DNA from: Flavonifractor sp. An306
GTDB taxonomy: Bacteria > Bacillota > Clostridia > Oscillospirales > Oscillospiraceae
Assembly: GCF_002159455.1 (NCBI RefSeq)
Contig: NZ_NFIQ01000024.1
Location: 1 to 47,598 of the forward strand
DNA length: 47,598 nucleotides
Direction of reading: 5' to 3'
A program made the position numbers and the translations under genes. The notes under the pieces were generated by a model. The model ran no database searches. It had not been told where the DNA came from and saw only the letters and a program-made list of their open reading frames with translations. Positions 31,929 to 39,919 of this stretch are shown one piece after another; positions within the stretch are counted from its first letter, which is position 1; the number at the start of each line of letters is the position of its first letter.

Positions 31929-33110
31929 TTAACCCCGCAGCTCCAGCAGCTTCTGCTTCAGCTCGCCCTCGATTCTTCCCAGCTCCACCTCGGCCTCCCG
32001 CCGCTTCTGGGCGCCCTCCTGCTGGATCTTCATGACCTCGTCCAGGGTGGAAATGAGCTGCTGGTTGGTGTGCTGGAGGGTCTGGATGTCCACCACGCTG
32101 CGCTCGGCCTCCCGGGCGGTCTCAATGGTGCCCATCTTCAGCATGTCGGCGTTCTTCTGCAGCAGCTCGTTGGTCATGTTGGTCACCGCGTTCTGGGCGG
32201 CGGTGGCCTGGCGGGAGTGCTCCAGCCCCAGAGCCAGCACCATCTGGCTCTTCCACAGGGGGATGGTGTTCACCAGCGAGGACTGGATCTTCTCCAGCAT
32301 CAGCGCGTCGTTGTTCTGGATCAGGCGGGTCTGGGGGCCCATCTGAATGGAGATCATCCGGGTCAGCTCCAGGTCGTGGAGCTTCTTCTCAAAGCGGGTG
32401 CACATATTGGCCAGGTCGTTATAGGCCTGGGCGTCCTCCTGGGCTCCGGACTGGGCCGCCTTCTGCCGCAGCGTCTCCAGCTCCCCGGCCCGCACCTGGC
32501 TCAGCCGCTTCTTGCCCGCCAGGATATACATGGTCAGTTCCTTATAATATTTGGTGTTGAGATCGTACATCTGGTCCAGCATGGCGATGTCCTTCATCAG
32601 GGTCACCTGATGGCCCTCCAGAACGGTAACGATCTTGTCCACATTGGCCTCCGCCTTGGAATAGGACGCCTTCATGGCCTCCAGCTCATTGCGCTTTTTC
32701 TTGAAAAAGCCGAAAATGCCCTTCTCATCCTCGTCCTTGCCGAAGCCCTTCAGCTCCACCACCAGGGAGGACAGGGCCTGCCCCACCTCGCCCAGGTCCT
32801 TGGTGCGCACCGACTTGAGGGTGCTCTCGGAAAAGCCGGCGATATTCTTCTGCGCCGCCGCACCGTACTGGAGCACCAGATTGGAATCGGTAATGTCGAT
32901 CTTCTGGGCAAAGTCGTCCACCATCTTCCGCTCCGCCTCGGTAAGCTGGCTCTCGTCCAGCTGCACCGCGTTGGCCTCCTTCTGAGCCTCGGCGGGGGCG
33001 TCGGGGGTCAGGGTAAGAGACGGGGCCTCCGGAGCCTTGGCCTCGGCGGCGGCGGAATCCAGATTGGGCGTCAGGGTCAGTTCCGGGGTGAAATCAGTGT
33101 GATCCGTCAT
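31929..33110 (-). CDS. toxic anion resistance protein TelA-like
   Basis: A 393-residue soluble protein. The N-terminal 50 residues are low-complexity (TLTPNLDSAAAEAKAPEAPS), then a long helical region (60-390) containing KSVRTKDLGEVGQALSSLV, FGFFKKKRNELEAMKASY and the conserved QTRLIQNNDALMLEKIQSSL with IPLWKSQMVLALGLEHSRQA. These are the signatures of PF05816 (TelA/KlaA), linked to tellurite and envelope stress in other bacteria. It follows xpaC by 14 bases, a pairing seen widely in Firmicutes. Confidence 0.92.
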   Translation of the reverse strand: MTDHTDFTPELTLTPNLDSAAAEAKAPEAPSLTLTPDAPAEAQKEANAVQLDESQLTEAERKMVDDFAQKIDITDSNLVLQYGAAAQKNIAGFSESTLKSVRTKDLGEVGQALSSLVVELKGFGKDEDEKGIFGFFKKKRNELEAMKASYSKAEANVDKIVTVLEGHQVTLMKDIAMLDQMYDLNTKYYKELTMYILAGKKRLSQVRAGELETLRQKAAQSGAQEDAQAYNDLANMCTRFEKKLHDLELTRMISIQMGPQTRLIQNNDALMLEKIQSSLVNTIPLWKSQMVLALGLEHSRQATAAQNAVTNMTNELLQKNADMLKMGTIETAREAERSVVDIQTLQHTNQQLISTLDEVMKIQQEGAQKRREAEVELGRIEGELKQKLLELRG

Positions 33111-33124
33111 GGTACTCTCTCCTT

Positions 33125-33766
33125 TTACTCATCTTGTCCCAGCTGGACGCCGCCCAGCCCTTCCTGGGCCAGCATCTGCTCCAGCACTGTGATATCGGTG
33201 GAAATGTCCAGGGCCTCATGGGCAAACAGGGCGTCCAGCTGCCGGTCAAAGGCGGCGCAGATCTGGTCCAGCATGGCCCCGATCTTGCCCATGGTCCCAT
33301 CAATATTGGCTCCCTCCACCCTCGCCTGGTCCATCCGGTCATAGGCGTTGAGCAGCTTCAGGGTGGTGGGCAGGTAGTAGTTCAAAAACCGCCGGATCTG
33401 GCTGAGCTTGCTCCGGTCCTGGGCCACCAGGTCAAAGATCTTGCCGGTGACCTCCTCCATGTGGCTGATCTGGGCGGAAATTGTTTCATCCTGAATGTTG
33501 TCGTTGAGCCGGCGCAGCTCGGAGAGGGCCCGCTGCCGCTCCTGGAGCAGAGGGTCCACCGGCTCCCGGACAGGGGGCTGCTCGTCCGGCACGATCTGCA
33601 CCCGGTCGGGAAACAGCTTCCTGCCCAGCAGCCACGCCGCCGCCGAACACACCGCCGCCAGCACAAAGTGCCACCAGGCGTACATGGGGGCAAACACGGC
33701 CCACACGGCCCATACCGCCGCCGCCAGATAGAGGGGGACGGGAGATTTTTTGACAAGCTTTGCCAT
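33125..33766 (-). CDS. XpaC-like membrane protein
   Basis: A 213-residue protein. The start at ATG 33766 (MAKLVKKSPVPLYLAAAVWA) has GGAGG 8 bases upstream; an earlier frame start would precede the promoter. Two hydrophobic segments (about 12-50) are followed by a helical cytoplasmic domain with RQRALSELRRLNDNIQDETI and YYLPTTLKLLNAYDRMDQAR. This is the PF10112 family, named for 5-bromo-4-chloroindolyl phosphate hydrolysis in Bacillus. It is the first gene of the operon with telA, the LemA-like gene and the TPM gene, driven by a consensus promoter at 33798-33826. Confidence 0.88.
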   Translation of the reverse strand: MAKLVKKSPVPLYLAAAVWAVWAVFAPMYAWWHFVLAAVCSAAAWLLGRKLFPDRVQIVPDEQPPVREPVDPLLQERQRALSELRRLNDNIQDETISAQISHMEEVTGKIFDLVAQDRSKLSQIRRFLNYYLPTTLKLLNAYDRMDQARVEGANIDGTMGKIGAMLDQICAAFDRQLDALFAHEALDISTDITVLEQMLAQEGLGGVQLGQDE

Positions 33767-33797
33767 TGGCAGATCCTCCAAAAATGAGGTTTGCTTT

Positions 33798-33826
33798 ATT
33801 GTACCTTTCCCCCTTCCCGGTGTCAA
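33798..33826 (-). promoter_or_regulatory. sigma-A promoter of the xpaC operon
   Basis: On the minus strand TTGACA (33821-33826) and TACAAT (33798-33803) with a 17-base spacer. Confidence 0.85.
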
Positions 33827-33833
33827 GAACACG

Positions 33834-33862
33834 TTGACTTTAGGGGGAAAAGTCATTATTAT
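33834..33862 (+). promoter_or_regulatory. sigma-A promoter of ilvA
   Basis: TTGACT (33834-33839) and TATTAT (33857-33862) with a 17-base spacer. Its -35 box faces the -35 box of the xpaC promoter, 7 bases away. Confidence 0.82.
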
Positions 33863-33900
33863 TAAAGATACTCACCGATTTAAAGAGAGGAAGTCTGTCC

Positions 33901-35121
33901 ATGCTCACCCTGAAGGAGTTCAAAGAGGCCCGCAGCGTGCTGTCCGGGGTCATCCGGGACACCAATCTGCTGTACAGCCCCGCCTTTTCCAAGGCTACCG
34001 GCAACCATGTGTACATCAAGCCGGAGAATATGCAGGTCACCGGCGCCTACAAGATCCGGGGCGCCTACTATAAAATCAGCACCCTGTCCCAGGAGGAGAA
34101 GGCCAAAGGTCTGGTCACCGCCTCCGCCGGAAACCACGCCCAGGGGGTGGCCTACGCCGCCCAGCAGGCCGGGGTGTCCGCCACCATCGTCATGCCCACC
34201 ACCACCCCTCTGGTAAAGGTGAACAACACCAAGGACTACGGCGCCAAGGTGGTGCTCCACGGGGAGACCTTTGACGACGCCGCCCAGCTGGCCGCCAAGC
34301 TGTCGGAGGAGGAGGGGCTGACCTACGTCCACCCCTTCAACGACCCCGCCATCGCCACCGGCCAGGGCACCATCTCCTACGAGATTTTCCAGGACCTGCC
34401 CGACGTGGACGTGATCCTGGTGCCCATCGGCGGCGGCGGGCTGGCCACCGGCGTGTCCACCCTGGCCAAGCTGCTCAACCCCAACGTCACCGTCATCGGG
34501 GTGGAGCCCACCGGGGCGGCCTCCATGAAGGCCAGCCTGGACGCCGGGCATATCGTCACCCTGGACAAGGTGGAGACCATCGCTGACGGCGTGGCCGTCA
34601 AAACCCCCGGCGACCAGATTTTCCCCTATATTCAGAAAAATATTGACGACATCATCACCATCGATGACGACGAGCTGGTGGACGCCTTCCTGGACATGAT
34701 GGAAAAGCACAAGATGATTGTGGAAAACGCCGGCCTGCTGCCCATGGCCGCCCTGAGCCATCTCAAGTGCAAGGGCAAAAACGTGGTGCCTGTCCTCTCC
34801 GGCGGCAACATGGACGTGATCACCGTGGCCAGCCTGGTGCAGCACGGGCTCATCAACCGGGGGCGGGTATTTACCTTCTCGGTGCAGCTGCCCGACCGGC
34901 CCGGCGAGCTGCTGCGGGTGGCCCAGATCGTGGCCGGGGCCAACGGCAACATCATCAAGCTGGAGCACAATCAGTTTGTCAACATCAACCGCCAGAGCGG
35001 CGTGGAGCTGCGGGTCACCCTGGAGGCCTTCGGCCACACCCACAAGCGGGCCATTCTGGAGGCCATGTGCGCCGCCGGGTACCAGGCCCGGGAGTGCCAC
35101 ACCAACGACTTTTACAATTAA
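33901..35121 (+). CDS. ilvA: threonine ammonia-lyase (threonine deaminase)
   Basis: A 406-residue PLP enzyme producing 2-oxobutyrate from threonine, the entry step to isoleucine. The PLP lysine is in TGAYKIRGAYYKI (Lys51), the substrate loop is SAGNHAQGVAYAA, and the phosphate-binding glycine loop is PIGGGGLATGV. Residues about 325-402 form an ACT domain (VQLPDRPGELLRVAQIVAG). The short single-ACT type includes both biosynthetic and catabolic enzymes, so isoleucine feedback cannot be assumed. Start ATG 33901 follows a purine-rich AGAGAGGAAG. Presence of the other ilv genes in the window favours a biosynthetic role. Confidence 0.9.
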   Translation: MLTLKEFKEARSVLSGVIRDTNLLYSPAFSKATGNHVYIKPENMQVTGAYKIRGAYYKISTLSQEEKAKGLVTASAGNHAQGVAYAAQQAGVSATIVMPTTTPLVKVNNTKDYGAKVVLHGETFDDAAQLAAKLSEEEGLTYVHPFNDPAIATGQGTISYEIFQDLPDVDVILVPIGGGGLATGVSTLAKLLNPNVTVIGVEPTGAASMKASLDAGHIVTLDKVETIADGVAVKTPGDQIFPYIQKNIDDIITIDDDELVDAFLDMMEKHKMIVENAGLLPMAALSHLKCKGKNVVPVLSGGNMDVITVASLVQHGLINRGRVFTFSVQLPDRPGELLRVAQIVAGANGNIIKLEHNQFVNINRQSGVELRVTLEAFGHTHKRAILEAMCAAGYQARECHTNDFYN

Positions 35122-35133
35122 AGGTTAACCACT

Positions 35134-35165
35134 GTGTCCGGGAGAGCTGACGCTCCCCCGGACAC
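35134..35165 (+). terminator. hairpin after ilvA
   Basis: An imperfect stem GTGTCCGGGAG with CTCCCCCGGACAC; no clear T run follows, so it may be a weak or rho-dependent terminator. Confidence 0.5.
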
Positions 35166-35170
35166 TATAT

Positions 35171-35260
35171 GATGCGGCGCGCAGTCCCGGGGCATGGGCC
35201 GCCGGGCCGGCGGCCCGTGGGCGCATGGGGAGGACCGGCGGGGCCCCGGAGCGACATCCG
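35171..35260 (+). other. GC-rich structured stretch upstream of rpe
   Basis: An 11-bp hairpin (35193-35203 with 35209-35219) is enclosed by CCGGGGC and GCCCCGG arms (35187-35193 and 35243-35249). I do not recognise it as a known riboswitch. The 247-base gap between ilvA and rpe holds nothing else that I can identify. Confidence 0.4.
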
Positions 35261-35368
35261 CTTGACGTATCTTATGTGGCAGAGGGTCTCTTTGCCCCCG
35301 GCTGCCCCCGGAACCGGAGGCCTGTCCCCCGCTTTTTCCTCAAAAAACTGTGTCTGGAGTGGTAACGG

Positions 35369-36016
35369 ATGATTAAAATTGCCCCTTCCATCCTCTCAGC
35401 TGATTTTGTCAATCTGGAGCGGGACATCAAACGGGTGTCCACCGCCGACTGGCTCCACGTGGACGTGATGGACGGCTGCTTCGTGCCCAACATCACCATC
35501 GGCGTGCCGGTGGTCCAGTCCATCCGCAAGTGTACCGACATGTTTCTGGACGTCCATCTGATGATTGACAAGCCGGTGCGCTATGTTGAGGCCTTTGCCA
35601 AGGCTGGCGCCGATCTGCTCTCCATCCACCTGGAGGCCGACCACCCCACCCGCATCGCCGAGGCTCTGAAGCTGATGGGCGAATGCGGCGTACAGAAGGC
35701 GGTAGCCCTCCGGCCCATCACCGCCGCCAGCGCAGTGCTGCCCTACCTGGAGGAGCTGGACATGGTGCTGGTGATGACGGTGGAGCCCGGCTTCGGCGGC
35801 CAGGCCTTCATGGAGGGGCAGCTGGACACCATCCGGCAGGTGCGGGCGCTCATTGACCGGTACAATCCCGCCTGCCGGCTGGAGGTGGATGGAGGCATCA
35901 GCCCCAAAACCGCCGGAGCTGTTATTGCCGCCGGGGCGGACACCCTGGTGGCGGGCTCGGCGGTATACGGCGCGGCTGAGCCGGCGGCGGCCATCGCCGC
36001 TTTGCGGGAGGGGTGA
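35369..36016 (+). CDS. rpe: ribulose-phosphate 3-epimerase
   Basis: A 215-residue TIM-barrel enzyme interconverting ribulose 5-phosphate and xylulose 5-phosphate in the pentose phosphate pathway. Signatures are IAPSILSADFVNLERDI, LHVDVMDGCFVPN (metal His and Asp), LDVHLMIDKP, TVEPGFGGQAFME and LEVDGGISPKTA. Length is typical. GGAG lies 9 bases before the ATG. It is first in a three-gene unit with a cupin-like gene and recR. In many Firmicutes rpe sits next to thiN and rsgA instead, so this neighbourhood is unusual. Confidence 0.95.
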   Translation: MIKIAPSILSADFVNLERDIKRVSTADWLHVDVMDGCFVPNITIGVPVVQSIRKCTDMFLDVHLMIDKPVRYVEAFAKAGADLLSIHLEADHPTRIAEALKLMGECGVQKAVALRPITAASAVLPYLEELDMVLVMTVEPGFGGQAFMEGQLDTIRQVRALIDRYNPACRLEVDGGISPKTAGAVIAAGADTLVAGSAVYGAAEPAAAIAALREG

Positions 36017-36020
36017 GCCT

Positions 36021-36503
36021 ATGCCCAGCCCCATCTCTCCCGGGCAGGCGGAGGCCCTGGGTATCACCACCCGTCATGAGCGGATGGACAATGGCGAGCT
36101 GCGCTTTCGCCTGTGCGCCTCCGACGGCAGCTCCTACATCCGTACCGAAGCCGTGGCGGACAGCGGCTGGCAGAACAGCCACCTCCACCGGTACGTCCAT
36201 GAGCTGACTGTGGTGCAGAAGGGCGCCATGGTGATGGCGGAGGAGCGGCCGGAGGGCCTGCGTGTCCTGGTGCTGCGGGCGGGGGAATCCTATCTCTGCC
36301 CGCTGAACCTCTCCCACAACTGCTATCTTCTGCCCGGCAGCGTGGTGCATACGGTGAAGTATGGAGACGCCCTCCCCGCTGCCGACTGGGTGGCCTGCCC
36401 CAAGCTGGACCCCCTGTGCCGCGCCCTCCATCTGGACGCCATCCTGGAGCGCGGCGGCGGGTCCGATGGTCCCATTATTGTCTCAGAAGGAAGGATAGAT
36501 TGA
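36021..36503 (+). CDS. cupin-like hypothetical protein
   Basis: A 160-residue soluble protein. The stretch HLHRYVHELTVVQKGAMVMA followed by VLRAGESYLCPLNLSHNCYL and VVHTVKYG fits a single small beta-barrel of the cupin type, with potential metal-binding histidines. Beyond that I do not recognise a family. ATG 36021 is four bases after the rpe stop and is preceded by GGAGGGG. Its own stop overlaps the recR start (TGATG), so all three genes are co-translated. A sugar or sugar phosphate ligand is conceivable from its place after rpe, but unproven. Confidence 0.75.
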   Translation: MPSPISPGQAEALGITTRHERMDNGELRFRLCASDGSSYIRTEAVADSGWQNSHLHRYVHELTVVQKGAMVMAEERPEGLRVLVLRAGESYLCPLNLSHNCYLLPGSVVHTVKYGDALPAADWVACPKLDPLCRALHLDAILERGGGSDGPIIVSEGRID

Positions 36504-37105
36504 TGCAATATTTCCCCCCCGCCCTGGAAAAGCTGGTGGAACAGTTCGCCCGGCTGCCGGGGATCGGCCGCAAGAGCGCCCAGCGGCTGGCCTTTTTCGT
36601 CCTCTCCCTGCCGGAGGGAGAGGCGGCAGAGTTTGCCCAGGCCATTGTGGAGGCCAAGTCGGCCATCCACTGCTGCCCGGTGTGTCAGAATTTTTCCCAG
36701 GGGGACGGACTGTGCCCCATCTGCCAGGACCCCAAGCGGGACGAGTCGGTGATCTGCGTGGTGGCCGACCCCAAGGACGTGATGGCCATGGAGCGCTCCC
36801 GGGAGTACGCCGGGGTATACCATGTGCTCCACGGGGTGATCTCCCCCATGAACCACGTGGGCCCCGACGAGCTGCGGGTGAAGGAGCTGGTGGCCCGGGT
36901 CTCCGCCGGAGGGGTGCGGGAGGTCATCATGGCCACCAACCCGGACACCGAGGGCGAGGCCACCGCCATGTACCTCTCCCGGCTGCTGAAGCCCTTCCAG
37001 GTAAAGGTCACCCGGCTGGCCTACGGCATCCCGGTGGGCAGCCACCTGGAGTACGCCGACGACGCCACCCTGCTGCGGGCCCTGGAGGGCCGCAGGGAGA
37101 TGTAA
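36503..37105 (+). CDS. recR: recombination mediator protein RecR
   Basis: A 200-residue protein that with RecO and RecF helps load RecA on gapped DNA. It has the N-terminal helix-hairpin-helix LPGIGRKSAQRLAFF (18-32), the C4 zinc finger CCPVCQNFSQGDGLCPIC (about 57-74), and a Toprim domain with VICVVADPKD and ATNPDTEGEATAMYLSRLL. Size is normal. I use ATG 36503, which overlaps the cupin-like gene stop. Usual neighbours dnaX and ebfC are not here. Confidence 0.96.
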   Translation: MQYFPPALEKLVEQFARLPGIGRKSAQRLAFFVLSLPEGEAAEFAQAIVEAKSAIHCCPVCQNFSQGDGLCPICQDPKRDESVICVVADPKDVMAMERSREYAGVYHVLHGVISPMNHVGPDELRVKELVARVSAGGVREVIMATNPDTEGEATAMYLSRLLKPFQVKVTRLAYGIPVGSHLEYADDATLLRALEGRREM

Positions 37106-37124
37106 CGGGAGCCGCCCGTTTTTC
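37105..37124 (+). terminator. short hairpin after recR
   Basis: A 5-bp stem ACGGG with CCCGT, followed by five T. It is weak on its own but lies in front of the stronger terminator at 37139-37184. Confidence 0.4.
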
Positions 37125-37138
37125 TTAGCGCCTGGCGC

Positions 37139-37184
37139 AAAAACGGCGGAGCGCTGTGTGTTGACACAGCGCTCCGCCGTTTTT
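37139..37184. terminator. bidirectional terminator between recR and the YfcC gene
   Basis: A 20-bp stem including the A and T runs (37139-37158 with 37165-37184), 6-base loop. Confidence 0.95.
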
Positions 37185-37203
37185 TCTATTTTCCGGGTTC
37201 TGC

Positions 37204-38589
37204 TTAGGATAGGCCGATGATCTGCGCCAGGAACGCAAATCCGCCGCCCAGCAGCACCAGCACCAGCAGGAGCTTGCCTGCAAACTTCAGCCACTGCTGA
37301 TAGGTGACCCCTCCAAGCTCCAGTCCGGCCATAAGGCTGCCGGAGGAGGGGAACACATAGTTGGTAAAGCCGTCTCCCAGCTGGAAGGTGGTGACCACCA
37401 CCTGCTGGTTGATGCCCAGGATATCCGCCAGAGGCTTGAGCACGGGGAACAGAATAAAGGCCTTGCCGCTGGCGGAAATGACAAAGGCATTGAATACGAT
37501 GACAAAGATGTACAGCAGGAAAATGACCATAAACGGGCTTTTCCCTTCAAACATGGCAGCCAGGGAGTGGATGATCGTGTCCACAATCTGGGCCTGCTCC
37601 ATCAGCAGATAGGACGCGCGGGCCACGCCGATGACGATTACGGCAGACATAACCGTGGTGGTACCCTTGATGAAGTCCGTACACACCTTGCTGGGGTTTA
37701 CGCCGTTGATAATGGCCACAACGGCCACCACGATGATATACATGCCGCTGATGTCTTCCATATCCCAGCCAAACTGCACCGCGCCCACAGCCTGGGTGAT
37801 CAGGGCCACCAGCAGGGTCAGCAGCGTCAGGACACGCCGGACCGTCATGGGAACCTTGACGTCCATCATTCCCTGTGCCCGATCGGTCCCATCCCGGTAT
37901 CCGGGAATCACGCTCTTGGAGGGATCCCGCTTGATGCGCTTGCAATAGGCGGCAACGAAAAGGGCGCTTACGACAAAGTAGGCCAGAAACTCCACCAGCC
38001 GGAATTGCCAGGCGGAGAACAGGCTGATCCCGGCCAGCTCCTGACAGACGCCGGTGGTAAAAATATTGAAGGCGCCGCTGGTAAAGCCAATGCAGATTCC
38101 CACGTGTACGATGGCCACACCCACCATACGGTCGTAGCCCAGCGCCAGCGCCAGACTGACCACCATCGGGATAAAGGGCAGGGCGTCCTCGCCCCAGCCG
38201 ATCACGCCCAGAATGCCGAACACAAACATCAGGCCCAGCACAATGACCAGCTCTCTGCCCTTGGACACGGAATTCAACCGCTGGAGGCCCGCCGCGATGG
38301 CGCCCGTCTGCTCAATCACATAGAGCACCCCGGAGATCACCATGATGGAAATGATGATGCTGGCAGATTCCACGATGCCGTGGGGGATGGCATAGAAGAA
38401 GTCAAACAGCGTAATGGGATTCTCGTTTTCCACATAGCTGAACTGGCTGGGGTCCACCACGCCGTTTGCGTCGCGGACAAACTGTCCGCTGGGAATGAAA
38501 AACGACATGATTGTGACCACCACCATAATGATCATCAGGATGAGGATCACGTGGGGCAGTTGAAATGGTTTCTTTTCTTTCTTCTCCAT
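37204..38589 (-). CDS. YfcC family transporter (DcuC/AbgT-related)
   Basis: A 461-residue membrane protein with about 11 to 12 helices, starting MEKKEKKPFQLPHVILILMI. Recognisable family segments are SFFIPSGQFVRDANGVVDPS, GWGEDALPFIPMVVSLALALGY and SGKAFILFPVLKPLADILGI. YfcC proteins are related to C4-dicarboxylate and p-aminobenzoyl-glutamate carriers, and many are linked to arginine or peptide uptake. The gene follows an M20 amidohydrolase by 24 bases, and a LysR regulator lies divergently upstream; this suggests uptake and hydrolysis of an acylated amino acid or dipeptide. Substrate unknown. Confidence 0.9.
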   Translation of the reverse strand: MEKKEKKPFQLPHVILILMIIMVVVTIMSFFIPSGQFVRDANGVVDPSQFSYVENENPITLFDFFYAIPHGIVESASIIISIMVISGVLYVIEQTGAIAAGLQRLNSVSKGRELVIVLGLMFVFGILGVIGWGEDALPFIPMVVSLALALGYDRMVGVAIVHVGICIGFTSGAFNIFTTGVCQELAGISLFSAWQFRLVEFLAYFVVSALFVAAYCKRIKRDPSKSVIPGYRDGTDRAQGMMDVKVPMTVRRVLTLLTLLVALITQAVGAVQFGWDMEDISGMYIIVVAVVAIINGVNPSKVCTDFIKGTTTVMSAVIVIGVARASYLLMEQAQIVDTIIHSLAAMFEGKSPFMVIFLLYIFVIVFNAFVISASGKAFILFPVLKPLADILGINQQVVVTTFQLGDGFTNYVFPSSGSLMAGLELGGVTYQQWLKFAGKLLLVLVLLGGGFAFLAQIIGLS

Positions 38590-38613
38590 CTCGAATTCTC
38601 TCCTTCCCGCCGC

Positions 38614-39783
38614 TCAGGCGTTATTCTGCTCCGCCCAGACAAAGGGCAGCTCTGTCATCACCTTCAGGCCGTACTCCATCGCCCGCTCGTCCAGAACCAG
38701 GTTGGGATTATGCAGCGGCGGATTGCCCGGAGCGCCCGCCCCCACCCAGCAGAAGAAAGCCGGAACCTCTTGGGCAATGTAAGAAAAGTCCTCGCTGCCG
38801 GCGGACGCGCCCACACGGGCCACGTGCTTCTGACCAAATACGGTGTTGAGGGCCGGGAGCAGCATCTGGGCCAGGCCCTCGTCCACAGTCAGGGACGGGG
38901 TGAGCAGCGTCTCCACCGTGGCCTTGGCCCGGTAACTGGCCGCCTCGCTGGCCACAATTTCCCGCACCCGGGCCACCAGGCGCTGCCCCAGGGCACGGTC
39001 AAAGCACCGCAGCGTACCCGCCATTTCACAGACCTCAGGCACAATATTGGGGCTGCTCTGGCTGCCGGCATGCATGGAGCAGAGGGCCAGAATGGCGGTG
39101 TCAAAGCCGCTGACCTCCCGCTGTACCAGCCCGCTCAGCGTGTGATAAATTCCGTTGGCAGCCGCCAACGCGTTGATCGTCGTCTCAGGCTGGGAGCTGT
39201 GGCCGCCCTTCCCCTCCACACGGATGAAGATGTCGTAAATATCCGAGGTCATAACCCCCGTCCCATAGGTACACTTGCCCACCTCCAGCGTCGGCTCCAC
39301 GTGGAGGGCGGCCGCCGCATCCACATGGGGATGCTCCAGAAGGCCGGCTTTGACCAGGCTCTCCGCGCCTGTGCCAAGCTCCTCGCCGGGCTGGAACACC
39401 AGCTTGACCTGGCACGGCAGGGCCTTCTCATGCTGTTTCAGCACCTCCGCCACACCCAGCAGCACCGCCGTATGCATATCGTGGCCGCAGGCATGCATAT
39501 TTCCATTGGTGGACCGGAACGGAAGCGTCGTACACTCCTGCACAGGCAGCGCGTCCATGTCCGCCCGTAGCAGCAGCGTGCCCGTCCCCTGCCCAAGGGT
39601 CACAACCTGCCCGCAGCTCCCGATTGTTTGGGGCTCACACCCCAGTTCTATCAGAACCTTTCGGACATAGGCCGCGGTCTGCGGCAGCTCCAGCCCCACC
39701 TCGGGGATCTGATGCAGCGAGCGCCGGTGCGACACAACCCGCTCCCGTACTGCCTGGATACTCTTTGCGATTTCCTCTGTCAT
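38614..39783 (-). CDS. M20 family amidohydrolase
   Basis: A 389-residue zinc-dependent hydrolase of the M20D group (N-acyl amino acid hydrolase, hippurate hydrolase, AbgA/B-like). Metal-site motifs are ADMDALPVQE and HACGHDMHTAVLLG, then FQPGEELGTGAESLV and GASAGSEDFSYIAQEVPAFF. The start at ATG 39783 has GGGAGG 10 bases upstream; a frame to 39891 is not supported by a ribosome binding site. It is the first gene of a two-gene operon with the YfcC transporter and diverges from a broken LysR gene. Confidence 0.92.
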   Translation of the reverse strand: MTEEIAKSIQAVRERVVSHRRSLHQIPEVGLELPQTAAYVRKVLIELGCEPQTIGSCGQVVTLGQGTGTLLLRADMDALPVQECTTLPFRSTNGNMHACGHDMHTAVLLGVAEVLKQHEKALPCQVKLVFQPGEELGTGAESLVKAGLLEHPHVDAAAALHVEPTLEVGKCTYGTGVMTSDIYDIFIRVEGKGGHSSQPETTINALAAANGIYHTLSGLVQREVSGFDTAILALCSMHAGSQSSPNIVPEVCEMAGTLRCFDRALGQRLVARVREIVASEAASYRAKATVETLLTPSLTVDEGLAQMLLPALNTVFGQKHVARVGASAGSEDFSYIAQEVPAFFCWVGAGAPGNPPLHNPNLVLDERAMEYGLKVMTELPFVWAEQNNA

Positions 39784-39919
39784 ATTTGCCCGTCCTCCCA
39801 TCAGCTTCAACATGGAACGTTGACTTTTTAGCAGGCATATTGTACAATTTAAACGTGAATTTAACAAATTAAAGATCTCTATTGCTTCCATAAGAAATTT
39901 TCATGGATGGTGTACCCGC

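Noticed and set aside
35122-35368. Possible tRNA or known riboswitch in the gap before rpe
   Set aside because: No anticodon arm, CCA end or known riboswitch core could be found; only GC hairpins are visible.
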